From Enterobacter soli ATCC BAA-2102 (GTDB taxonomy: Bacteria > Pseudomonadota > Gammaproteobacteria > Enterobacterales > Enterobacteriaceae): 52,123 bases of DNA. Positions 1 to 7,700 of the stretch are shown here, one piece after another. The stretch covers positions 1 to 52,123 of the forward strand of contig NZ_LXES01000028.1 in assembly GCF_001654845.1 (NCBI RefSeq), written 5' to 3'. The notes under the pieces are model-generated. The model searched no databases and had not been told where the DNA came from. It was given only the letters and a program-made list of their open reading frames with translations. Position numbers and translations under genes: made by a program. The first letter of the stretch is position 1. Every line of letters begins with the position of its first letter.

Positions 1-437
1 AGCGCGGCATTGGTTGCCGCAGTCCCGCTCAGGGTAGCGATGGCCGTGCCGGTAGAGGCGGTGCCGAAGGTGGTTGCAATCGCCAGGGCAGCAGTCGGGG
101 CAAACGCCGCCACGCCGGCACCCACGGCAACACCCGCCGCGGCGGTACCTTTACCCACGTGGGAGGCGCGATACTCTTCTTCCAGCTTTTCGACCACATC
201 GTCGAACTCAGCGATTTCCGCTTTCAGCTCGCTCCAGGACTTATCGAACTCTTTCGGCGTATTCGCCAGGCGGTTGATGAAGTGCTCGCCTCGCGCAATC
301 AGATCTTTGCTGCACTTCTGGCGCAGTAAAAACAGGTCGGTGATGGCAGTCTGGGTATCTGTTGCCTGTGATTCATAACGCGTTCTGGCTCGGGAAAGGC
401 TTTCTAATGCTTCTTTTTTTTCTGTTCCGCGTAACAT
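1..437 (-). CDS. Unrecognised coiled-coil / glycine-zipper protein (3' end outside window)
   Basis: Reading leftwards from an ATG at 435-437 gives an open frame of 145 codons that runs off the window edge. Residues 1 to about 95 are charged and helical, with many Lys, Glu, Arg and Gln, and are probably coiled coil. From about residue 100 the sequence becomes Gly/Ala-rich (GKGTAAAGVAVGAGVAAF and onward), a glycine-zipper-like hydrophobic stretch that could insert into or span a membrane. The gene starts 3 nt after the stop codon of the WYL regulator, so the two are almost certainly co-transcribed. I do not recognise the family. A membrane-active effector controlled by the WYL regulator is an inference from context only. 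Confidence 0.7.
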   Translation of the reverse strand, partial: MLRGTEKKEALESLSRARTRYESQATDTQTAITDLFLLRQKCSKDLIARGEHFINRLANTPKEFDKSWSELKAEIAEFDDVVEKLEEEYRASHVGKGTAAAGVAVGAGVAAFAPTAALAIATTFGTASTGTAIATLSGTAATNAA

Positions 438-440
438 GAT

Positions 441-1349
441 TTATTCCTGCTCTGTGTGGTCAAAATATGTCCCATTGCTCTGCGATTCCATTTCCGCCAT
501 CTGCTGAGAAAGCTTCTGGATAAAATGGTGTTGCAGGCTAACCGGGGAAATAATGGTGAGATTCGGGAACCAGTACCGAAGTAACGGAAATAGCTGGTTT
601 TCATGTGCCATCTCGGTCTGCACAATCAAATCGCCGTTCGGCTCTTGCCGTATAATTTTTTGCGCGGGCAGCACGCTGCGGCGCTGGAAGTAATAACTGA
701 CTTCTGCCGCAATTTTGATGTGCACCGTCTGCTTATCCAGGGAAAACCACACGTCATCTTCTTCGGCGAAATATTTCGCGATGTGCGGCTCCGGGGTGAA
801 ATGTTCCGTTCGCAGATTCAGCCAGCGGATTTTGCTGAGCTGATATCCCTTCACGTTGCCATTTTCGACTGCACCGAGATACCACACGCCTTTGATATTA
901 ATTAGCTGGTAAGGGGCAACGGTGCGCAGCGTATTTTTATAGTGGAATTCGCAGATGTTGTTCTGGCGAATGGCTTTATCAAACAGGCTAAAGTTATTTT
1001 CCAGCGCTCGTTTAGCATCAGGATCGCCGGGCAAAGAGCGGATGCTGAGTGATGATAAATCAGGCTTGAGAATGAGCTTATTGGCAGGAATTAACTCTTC
1101 CATGCCCAGAAGACCGATAAGGTTCTGCAACTCTTTAAGCGTCTGGGGTCTGGCATACGCGGGAGACAGCCTGTAAATGCCGTTACCATCATGAATGATT
1201 CGGTCGCCCAGGCGGTTAAGATCACGATACAGCGTACGCTCGCTGATATTGAATTCATCCAGCAATTTCTGGCGTGAGACATAACCGTGCTGATATAGCG
1301 CTGAAATAATGACGGTTATCCGTTGAACCATGACCTCGTGTCCGCTCAT
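441..1349 (-). CDS. WYL-domain transcriptional regulator (YafY/DeoR-like)
   Basis: This is a 302-residue protein. An N-terminal winged helix lies at about residues 8-60, with SRQKLLDEFNISERTLYRDL as the probable recognition region. A WYL domain follows at about 130-200, with the signature Trp-Tyr-Leu at 156-158, and the C-terminal region is WCX-like. WYL proteins bind DNA and are thought to sense nucleic acid or nucleotide ligands; many control phage-defence or stress cassettes. An alternative start is Met7 at 1331. The stop is 3 nt from the start of the next gene, indicating an operon. A 17-bp inverted repeat lies 44 bp upstream and could be its own operator. Confidence 0.85.
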   Translation of the reverse strand: MSGHEVMVQRITVIISALYQHGYVSRQKLLDEFNISERTLYRDLNRLGDRIIHDGNGIYRLSPAYARPQTLKELQNLIGLLGMEELIPANKLILKPDLSSLSIRSLPGDPDAKRALENNFSLFDKAIRQNNICEFHYKNTLRTVAPYQLINIKGVWYLGAVENGNVKGYQLSKIRWLNLRTEHFTPEPHIAKYFAEEDDVWFSLDKQTVHIKIAAEVSYYFQRRSVLPAQKIIRQEPNGDLIVQTEMAHENQLFPLLRYWFPNLTIISPVSLQHHFIQKLSQQMAEMESQSNGTYFDHTEQE

Positions 1350-1392
1350 GCGTGCTCCCCTGACAATTTTTCCTTAAGGTTATTCTCGCTTC

Positions 1393-1409
1393 CTGACAGG
1401 TCATGTCAG
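1393..1409. promoter_or_regulatory. Candidate operator upstream of the WYL regulator
   Basis: The sequence CTGACAGGTCATGTCAG has perfect 6-bp inverted arms separated by 5 bp. It lies in the 220-bp gap between the esterase stop and the WYL regulator start, where that gene's promoter must be. Autoregulation by WYL proteins through short inverted repeats is known for BrxR and CapW; its use here is inferred. Confidence 0.4.
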
Positions 1410-1570
1410 AAAGGACCAGGAGCAGGACTTTGCCGCCTGGAGATTCAGGTATCGGCAACAAGGGGGTATTTCTTAAAGAAAATTATCGAGAGCGGTCAAT
1501 GTGTTGCTTCTCATCTCCCTGAGAAAAGCAAGCGCAATATTTCGGTGAGGATGCGAGAAAAAACGATGCT

Positions 1571-2476
1571 TTACACCGGCTTCCTGCCCAGCCAGCGCGC
1601 ATACTCTCCCGGCCATGCAACCGTTTCTGTTCCCGGTCGCCCCATCCCAAAGCCATGACCGCCCGTCGGGTAGCGATGCAGCTCTGCCGGGACATGGTTT
1701 GCCACACAGGCGTCATACATGATCAGAGAGTTGTGCGGATCGGAAAGCGGGTCGTCTTTGGCCTGAACAATAAAACAGGGGGGCGTATCGGGTGAGACAA
1801 AGTTCTGTACCGACCACGCGGCTTCTTCTGTGGCGCTGGCGTGCGGCCCAACCAGAATTTTGTGGGTTGAAGTATGGGTGTACGGTTTCTCGAGCGTAAT
1901 AACCGGGTAAATCAGCGCGGCGCGATCGGGCCTGGCCGTTTGCTCATCAATCTCGTCCCGGGCGGGATAAGTACGAAAGTCTGGCCGCGTAGCCGCCATG
2001 CCCATCAGATGCCCGCCCGCAGAGAACCCGAGCACGCTGACCTGTTTCTCCCGCTGGCGGATAATGCGCAGCGCCCGCTGGGCATCCTGCAAGGCAACCC
2101 TGTCCCCATCGTGCCAGCCCTCTGAGGGTAGGCGATAGGTGAGGATATATGCCGTATAGCCTCGCGCGACCAGCCATTGCGCGGCGGGAAGGGCTTCTTT
2201 ACCGGTCTGAATTTGTTTATAGCCGCCGCCTGCGGCAATCAGCACGCCATGCCCGTTGGGCGCGCGCGGTGTCAGTACGCTAAGATCCGGCTCCGAAATG
2301 TGTCGAATTGCGCCAGAAGGCGATGCAATCCGCAGCCCTGTTGGGCCGCCGCCGCCAGGCGGTGTGCCGTTCCAGAGAGGGATCTGGGTAAACGGTTGTG
2401 GCGATAACGCGGCAAACGCCCGGTGGGGAAGGGCTGCGGCGGCGGCTAGTCCCATCAGAAAATGGCGACGGTTCAT
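1571..2476 (-). CDS. Exported alpha/beta-hydrolase (BD-FAE / acetylxylan-esterase-like)
   Basis: A 301-residue serine hydrolase. The start at 2476 is chosen because AGGAGAG sits just upstream and the protein then begins MNRRHFLMG, a twin-arginine-type signal ending near ALPHRAFA. The fold motifs are visible: GGGY as the oxyanion region, GFSAGGH as the nucleophile elbow, an acidic residue in KDDPLSDP and the catalytic His in GGHGFG. Family members hydrolyse ester bonds on sugars or small acyl esters, and the substrate cannot be read here. The gene is 21 nt downstream of the diguanylate cyclase and on the same strand, so the two may share a transcript. Confidence 0.82.
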   Translation of the reverse strand: MNRRHFLMGLAAAAALPHRAFAALSPQPFTQIPLWNGTPPGGGGPTGLRIASPSGAIRHISEPDLSVLTPRAPNGHGVLIAAGGGYKQIQTGKEALPAAQWLVARGYTAYILTYRLPSEGWHDGDRVALQDAQRALRIIRQREKQVSVLGFSAGGHLMGMAATRPDFRTYPARDEIDEQTARPDRAALIYPVITLEKPYTHTSTHKILVGPHASATEEAAWSVQNFVSPDTPPCFIVQAKDDPLSDPHNSLIMYDACVANHVPAELHRYPTGGHGFGMGRPGTETVAWPGEYARWLGRKPV

Positions 2477-2497
2477 GCAGGGCTCTCCTGAAAACAC

Positions 2498-4282
2498 TCA
2501 GCCCGTCTCCAGCATTCCAAAACTGACAATCCGGGCGCGGCCAAGCTCTTTCGCGCGGTATAGCGCCACGTCCGCCGCGCGCAGCAGGCTGTCGCTTTGG
2601 GCATGTTGCGGATAACTGGCGATGCCGATAGAGACATCCACCGGGCCAATTTCAGACAGCCCGTAACGCAGGGATAACTCATGCACGGAATTGAAAATGT
2701 CCGTTGCGCAGGCTTGCGCCACATCTTCATTCGCCCCGGACAGGATCGCCAGAAACTCTTCCCCACCATAGCGGAAGGCCAGCCCACTGTCATGCACGGC
2801 ACGTTGAACAATCGATGCCACGCTTTTTATCACCTGATCTCCCGCCTCGTGGCCAAAGCGGTCATTAATGCTCTTGAAGTGGTCGATATCGATCATCAGA
2901 CAACTTACCGGCTCGTGGTTGCGCATTGCCTGTGCCATCTGCGTGCGCAGCGTGTCTTCCAGATGATGGCGGTTACGTAAGCCCGTCAGCGGGTCGAATA
3001 ACGCTTTTTCAAGCAGGGCATCGCGCAGTCGCTGGTTTGCCAGCGCCAGCCCAAGCGCTTCGGCCATCAGCTCCAGATACGCCCGGGAAGGGGCGGTTTC
3101 CGGGGTAATGTTCTGGAAAGAGAGCAAACCAATAGCCTCGCCCTGGGCGATAAGCGGTACGCACAGCGTGTTATTCAGGCTGGACTCCGGCAGGTGATAG
3201 CAGGCGATATCCGGCTCACCGTTCACCGGCGGATGGCTTTGACCACGGCGCACGGCCCAGCATTCATCCGGGTGGAACGGTGTATTTTTGCCCTCGGGCG
3301 ACAGCCATTCGGCCGCGCAGCGCATCTGCCACGGATCGCGATCGAGGATGTATAACCGCCCGGCGATGCCCGGCGCAATATTCGGGGCGAACAGCTCCGC
3401 GACGTTTATCACATCGGCGAAATTCTCACAGCCTTGCAGCCGCTGCGTCATGCGTGCCAGCAGTTCACGGATGGCCCAGTCGGCATCGCGCTCTTTTTCC
3501 AGCCGTTGTCGGGCCAGGCCATTTTCCCGGAATATGCGGATGGCCTGCGCCATATCGCCAATCTCATCAATCTGGTTAAAGTTGGGCGTTTCGACGGCGT
3601 AATCTTGCGATGCCAGGCGATGCACCACATCGCTCAGACGCACAACCGGGCGCAGCACACGGCGCTTTAAGATGAACCCGAGTACAAACAAAAACAGCAG
3701 GGCGGTGGTGCCCACCATGATTTCAGACAGCGTGCGCAGGGCTTTGGATGTTCGGGTAGCATCGGTGACGGCGGCGCGGGCACGCTTGTCCAGCAGCAAG
3801 CGGAAATGGTCAATCTGGCTCTGAACGCGGTCCAGCTCCTGTTCATACGGATCGCCGTACAACAGCGCAACGGCCTGCGGGGCTTCATCACGCGCCACGC
3901 TGGCTATCGCTGATTGCTGCTCGTCCTGTAGCTCATCAATTATCTTTAGCCCTTCATGTAATACCGCCAGCTCCTCGTCTGTTGCCCCGTTGTCTTTCAG
4001 CCTGGACAGTCGGGTATCGATGGACTGTAACGCTCCCTCTTTCTGGCGATATTCACTGAGCATTTGCGGCTCTTTTTTGACGACATACAGCCGGGCTAAG
4101 TCGGATAACGCCCAGGCATCGGTTTCAACATCTTCGGTGAGTTGATCAAAAACCTGTCGTTGCAGGACGGCCTGACGCTCGACAGTGTCTGCGTTTGAAG
4201 CCATCAGCATGACGATGCCAGAGGCGATAGTCAGGCATACCGTTGCACCGTATGCCCAGTTAGTGATCGTGGCAATTCTCAC
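2498..4282 (-). CDS. Membrane diguanylate cyclase (HAMP-GAF-GGDEF)
   Basis: A 594-residue protein starting at GTG with AGGATC upstream. Transmembrane segments at about 10-28 and 190-208 enclose a helical periplasmic sensor of about 160 residues. A HAMP linker (about 209-260), a GAF domain (about 285-415) and a GGDEF domain follow. The active-site motif is GGEEF at 506-510, which supports cyclic-di-GMP synthesis from GTP. The RxxD inhibitory site expected five residues earlier is not present (HDSG instead), so product feedback through that site is unlikely. The signal sensed is unknown. It is one of two cyclases in the window; dgcC at 45.3 kb has a different architecture. Confidence 0.9.
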   Translation of the reverse strand: MRIATITNWAYGATVCLTIASGIVMLMASNADTVERQAVLQRQVFDQLTEDVETDAWALSDLARLYVVKKEPQMLSEYRQKEGALQSIDTRLSRLKDNGATDEELAVLHEGLKIIDELQDEQQSAIASVARDEAPQAVALLYGDPYEQELDRVQSQIDHFRLLLDKRARAAVTDATRTSKALRTLSEIMVGTTALLFLFVLGFILKRRVLRPVVRLSDVVHRLASQDYAVETPNFNQIDEIGDMAQAIRIFRENGLARQRLEKERDADWAIRELLARMTQRLQGCENFADVINVAELFAPNIAPGIAGRLYILDRDPWQMRCAAEWLSPEGKNTPFHPDECWAVRRGQSHPPVNGEPDIACYHLPESSLNNTLCVPLIAQGEAIGLLSFQNITPETAPSRAYLELMAEALGLALANQRLRDALLEKALFDPLTGLRNRHHLEDTLRTQMAQAMRNHEPVSCLMIDIDHFKSINDRFGHEAGDQVIKSVASIVQRAVHDSGLAFRYGGEEFLAILSGANEDVAQACATDIFNSVHELSLRYGLSEIGPVDVSIGIASYPQHAQSDSLLRAADVALYRAKELGRARIVSFGMLETG

Positions 4283-4352
4283 CGGTTAGATCCTTTTACG
4301 ACTTTAGTGGGATAGCATCTTTGAAATTATAGAAAACGGCTGATTACTCGCG

Positions 4353-4378
4353 AAAAAAAAGACGGCGCGAAGCCGTCT
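4353..4378 (-). terminator. Rho-independent terminator of the AI-2E-family permease
   Basis: On the minus strand a perfect 7-bp stem AGACGGC/GCCGTCT with a 5-nt loop is followed by eight T residues. It lies 25 nt beyond the permease stop codon at 4403. Confidence 0.85.
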
Positions 4379-4402
4379 GGTGTGGTTGTTATCGTCAATA
4401 CA

Positions 4403-5512
4403 CTATAAATCTGGAGGGGTTTTCCCCTCTTCGATAAAGTCAGCGTCCAGCTCCTCGGCGTTACCCTCATGGTCGCGGCCAGAGAAGAGATTCCAGCAGG
4501 CGAGAAACAGGGCGGCAATCAGTGGGCCAATGACAAAACCGTTGATGCCGTAAAGCTCCATGCCGCCAAGTGTCGAGATAAGGATCAGATAGTCCGGCAT
4601 TTTGGTGTCTTTGCCGACCAGCAGCGGGCGCAGAATGTTATCCACCAGCCCGACGATAATCACGAAGAAACCGACAATAAACAGCCCCTGCCACAGCTGG
4701 TGGGTGGCAAACAGGAAGATAGCGGCGGGTACCCATACAATGGCCGAGCCCACGGCAGGTACAAGGGAAAGGAATGCCATCAGCGCGCCCCACAGCACGC
4801 TGCCATCGATACCTACAATTGCAAACGCAATGCCGCCAAGCAGCCCCTGAACCACCGCCACAACCGCTGTGCCTTTCACCGTAGCGCGCGACACGCCCAC
4901 GAATTTGGCGAACAGATGTTGTTTGGCAAAATCCGTCAGTGGGAGAGAATCCAGGATCTGTCGGACCAGATATGGCCCGTCTTTGAGCAGGAAAAACAGC
5001 AGATACAACATAATGCCGAAGCTGATAGCAAAGCCGAATGTGCCTTTGCCGATCAGGAATGCGCTCCCCGCCAGATACTGCCCGCCCTGCAAGGCCACAT
5101 CAGAGAGTTTTTTCTGAATTTGTGCTGCGTTATCCAGATTATGATCGGCGAGGAAGCCGCTGGCCCACCCCGGCAGGTGCGCAAAGAGGCTGGCAACCAC
5201 TTCCGGGAACTGCGTGTTGTTTTGCTGAAGCTTGGTGTAAACCACGTTCAGCTCGATAGCGAGTGACGAGAGGATCACCATCAGTGGAATAAAGACAATC
5301 AGGCAAATCAGGCCAATGGTCAAAAGCGACGCCAGCCCGTTACGATCGCCCAGCGCGGCGCGCAGCTTGTTTTTTACCGGGTTAAAGATGATGGTCAGGA
5401 TCGCGGCCCAGAGGATCGCAGAAAAGTAGGGCGACAGCACATCAAAGAAAGCCCAGGTGACAAGGGCGAGAATGAAAAGAAAGAAGCCTTTGGTCAGTCC
5501 GTTAAATCGCAT
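4403..5512 (-). CDS. AI-2E family transporter (PerM/TqsA-type permease)
   Basis: A 369-residue hydrophobic protein with about seven to eight predicted membrane helices. It has the family architecture: an N-terminal helix pair, a large soluble loop at about 95-150, and C-terminal helices containing DNILRPLLVG and GINGFVIGPLIAAL, typical of AI-2E transporters. Members export autoinducer-2 (TqsA) or act in cation transport; the substrate here is not identifiable. It does not match my recollection of YdiK closely, so no symbol is given. The short tail is acidic. The start is preceded by AGGATC and a good promoter at 5544-5572, and a terminator follows at 4353-4378, so it is probably monocistronic. 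Confidence 0.85.
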   Translation of the reverse strand: MRFNGLTKGFFLFILALVTWAFFDVLSPYFSAILWAAILTIIFNPVKNKLRAALGDRNGLASLLTIGLICLIVFIPLMVILSSLAIELNVVYTKLQQNNTQFPEVVASLFAHLPGWASGFLADHNLDNAAQIQKKLSDVALQGGQYLAGSAFLIGKGTFGFAISFGIMLYLLFFLLKDGPYLVRQILDSLPLTDFAKQHLFAKFVGVSRATVKGTAVVAVVQGLLGGIAFAIVGIDGSVLWGALMAFLSLVPAVGSAIVWVPAAIFLFATHQLWQGLFIVGFFVIIVGLVDNILRPLLVGKDTKMPDYLILISTLGGMELYGINGFVIGPLIAALFLACWNLFSGRDHEGNAEELDADFIEEGKTPPDL

Positions 5513-5543
5513 CAGTTGATCCTGTAACTAAGAAACAGTCTCG

Positions 5544-5572
5544 ACTATAGAACCGTTTCCGGGATTTACCAA
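5544..5572 (-). promoter_or_regulatory. Sigma-70-type promoter of the AI-2E-family permease
   Basis: Read on the minus strand: TTGGTA (-35, 5572-5567), a 17-nt spacer, and TATAGT (-10, 5549-5544). It is about 30 nt upstream of the permease start at 5512. Confidence 0.55.
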
Positions 5573-5643
5573 TGCCGTCTGTCTGGATTGTCCATCAATA
5601 TGGATAGCCATAGCAGTCCGGTGTTCCATTGCCCTGGTTTCTG

Positions 5644-5668
5644 GCGGCGATGACTCGCCGCTTTTTTT
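5644..5668 (+). terminator. Plus-strand intrinsic terminator with no known plus-strand gene before it
   Basis: GCGGCGA, loop TGAC, TCGCCGC, then seven T residues: a canonical terminator for rightward transcription. It overlaps the stop codon of the arginase-like gene, which runs leftward. Read leftward, the same hairpin has no T-run. No plus-strand gene is recognisable between 5513 and 5640. Confidence 0.6.
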
Positions 5669-6530
5669 ACGCCTTCCGAAGCAGCGGTAACGTTGCCAGC
5701 AGGTTTTTCAGGTTGATGGCATCCCAGGGTAAATGTTCCGCAATCCCTAAACCGACCACGTCAGCAGCACCGTCTGCCTGCGCAATTACCGCCGCCGCTT
5801 CGGCAAGCGTGAGTTTGCCTTTGGCTACGCCATCCCATTTCCCCGGCGCGTCGTCCGGGCGTGCAAACATCACTGCGCGGAACTGATGAAAATCAAGGAC
5901 ATCAAGATCAAAGTGGATCGCCAGGTGTGTGATCTTCTCTGCGGCGATCCAGTTGGCAATGTCCTGACTGCCTGCGCGGATGGCCTCGGGCGAGACGGTC
6001 CGGATCCCCTTTGTACGAATAAAATCGGCTTCACAGGCATTCGGTGAATGAAGACCGGCAATCATCACCCGGCTGGCCGGAACAGGGCGCGGGACGCGGC
6101 GAGTAAGATCGCTGTCGCCATTACCCATCAACGCGCCGAGAACATGTGCATGGGCATTTGCGTATTGCGCGGGGGTCATCACATCCGGGTGGGTATCTAT
6201 CCACAAAATACCCAACCCATCACCATAGCGCTCGCTGAGCCAGGCGAAAGGCTCAAGGTCGATCAGGCAGTCGCCCCCGAGAACGGTAATGCGTTCTGGC
6301 TGGTGTTTTCGAATGATGGCAGAGGCATTGTCCAAATCTTGCATCAGTTTGCTGCGCCCAAGAATGCCTTCTTCAATACCCGGCTGTTCATCCAGCGGTG
6401 TCACGGGAACCTGTTCAACAGGGGAGGCGGTTTCGGGGGCCAGCCATGCCAGCATCTGTGCGCCAAAATGGTATTCACGAAGGTTTCCGCCCAGCCAGAG
6501 CGGGAAGATCAATCGTAGGTCGTTGCTCAT
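5667..6530 (-). CDS. Arginase/agmatinase-fold protein with altered metal site
   Basis: A 287-residue ureohydrolase-superfamily protein. Recognisable motifs are GGDC (residues 85-88), DTHPD (112-116), NAHAHVLG (about 125-132) and FDLDVLD, corresponding to the manganese-binding motifs of arginases and agmatinases. The usual GGDHS His, a ligand of one Mn ion, is Cys88 here, so it may act on a different guanidino substrate, bind a different metal or have lost activity. The gene is divergent from a LysR regulator whose start is about 120 bp away, the usual arrangement for a regulator and its target. The function is inferred only at superfamily level. Confidence 0.8.
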   Translation of the reverse strand: MSNDLRLIFPLWLGGNLREYHFGAQMLAWLAPETASPVEQVPVTPLDEQPGIEEGILGRSKLMQDLDNASAIIRKHQPERITVLGGDCLIDLEPFAWLSERYGDGLGILWIDTHPDVMTPAQYANAHAHVLGALMGNGDSDLTRRVPRPVPASRVMIAGLHSPNACEADFIRTKGIRTVSPEAIRAGSQDIANWIAAEKITHLAIHFDLDVLDFHQFRAVMFARPDDAPGKWDGVAKGKLTLAEAAAVIAQADGAADVVGLGIAEHLPWDAINLKNLLATLPLLRKA

Positions 6531-6652
6531 GGTATCTCCTTATTTTTTCCGTGCGCGAGAAGCGTGGAATAACGGATCAGAATAAAGCAACGTCATGTCG
6601 TAACAAGACGCAAAACCTGACATCATTGTACACTGTTATGGATAATGGGATG

Positions 6653-7555
6653 ATGAAAATGAATCAGCTTCTGGCAATGCGCGCGTTTGTTAGGGTGGTA
6701 GACACGGATTCGTTCAGGCGGGCAGCCGATCAGCTCGGGATGCCCCGTTCGACGGTGAGCAAACTGGTCACCGATCTTGAGCGCCACCTGGGGACTACGT
6801 TACTGCACCGGACAACCCGCTCGCTTGCCGTCACCCCGGAAGGAAAGGAATATTATCAATATGCCGTGCGGCTGGTTGCCGATCTGGATCTGGCCGACAC
6901 TATCGTTCGCCGTAATAAGGCCAACCCCGGGGGAATGCTCCGCATTGATGTTCCTGCCGTGTTTGCGGAGTCCTTACTGATCCCCGCGCTTCCTGATTTT
7001 CATCGTCAGTTTCCAGATGTTGCCATCTCGCTGGGCGTGAACGACCGGACCATCAATCTGGTGAGCGAAGCTGTCGACTGCGTTATTCGTATCGGTGAGC
7101 TGCTCGATATGTCGATGGTTGGGCGCAAGCTGTTTGATATGGAATATGTCACCTGTGCGACGCCGGCTTATCTTGCCGCCAACGGCATCCCGCATACACC
7201 CCAGGATTTAAGCGTGGGGCATGAGCTGGTGGGCTACTTTTCAGCCGGAAGCGGCCGCGCTGAAGGGCTAACGTTTATCAAAGGTGAACAGCGCTATTTT
7301 TACGATCGCTGCGCGTTTTCTGCCAATGGCGGCAGTGGGATCATTGCCATGATGCGCGCCGGGCTTGGGATCGGGCAGCCGCTGAAATGCTATGTCGAAG
7401 ATGATTTAAAAGACGGGCGTCTGGTGGCGATCCTTTCGGAGTGGCAACGCCCGGCGCTGCCGGTGCATGTGCTCTATCCACCAAACCGTCATCAGAATGC
7501 GCGGTTGCAGGTGTTTATTGACTGGCTGATTGCACGGTTTCGTAAACCGGCTTAG
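6653..7555 (+). CDS. LysR-family regulator, divergent from the arginase-like gene
   Basis: About 300 residues. An N-terminal LysR winged helix spans about residues 1-60 (AMRAFVRVVDTDSFRRAADQ, then STVSKLVTDLERHLGTTLLHRTTR), followed by a periplasmic-binding-protein-like effector domain. The sequence resembles the CrgA/DsdC-like group that often controls efflux or catabolic genes. Several in-frame ATGs cluster at 6638, 6650, 6653 and 6659; none has a strong ribosome site, and 6653 (MKMNQLLAM) is a compromise. An open frame extends further upstream but overlaps the divergent gene and is unlikely to be translated. Likely targets are itself and the arginase-like gene; the Bcr/CflA-type exporter downstream is a second possibility. 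Confidence 0.85.
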   Translation: MKMNQLLAMRAFVRVVDTDSFRRAADQLGMPRSTVSKLVTDLERHLGTTLLHRTTRSLAVTPEGKEYYQYAVRLVADLDLADTIVRRNKANPGGMLRIDVPAVFAESLLIPALPDFHRQFPDVAISLGVNDRTINLVSEAVDCVIRIGELLDMSMVGRKLFDMEYVTCATPAYLAANGIPHTPQDLSVGHELVGYFSAGSGRAEGLTFIKGEQRYFYDRCAFSANGGSGIIAMMRAGLGIGQPLKCYVEDDLKDGRLVAILSEWQRPALPVHVLYPPNRHQNARLQVFIDWLIARFRKPA

Positions 7556-7700
7556 TGGGCTTGAGCGGCCCGGCCAGCCATAACGGCACGTGATAAACAA
7601 ATTATGAATACCATTCATAACCACATCCCATTTACCCCTGATTATTCATCACTCCATTGCGATTATTATTATCACCCAACGCAATAATACCCGGAATGCT

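Noticed and set aside
10..378. Rightward open frame of 122 codons at the left end
   Set aside because: It lies opposite the leftward coiled-coil/glycine-zipper frame, which has a proper start 3 nt after the WYL regulator; the rightward reading is an Ala/Val-rich artefact of the complementary strand.
4469..5266. Rightward open frame of 265 codons opposite the AI-2E-family permease
   Set aside because: Its Gln/Asn/His-rich composition without domains is typical of antisense to a hydrophobic protein.
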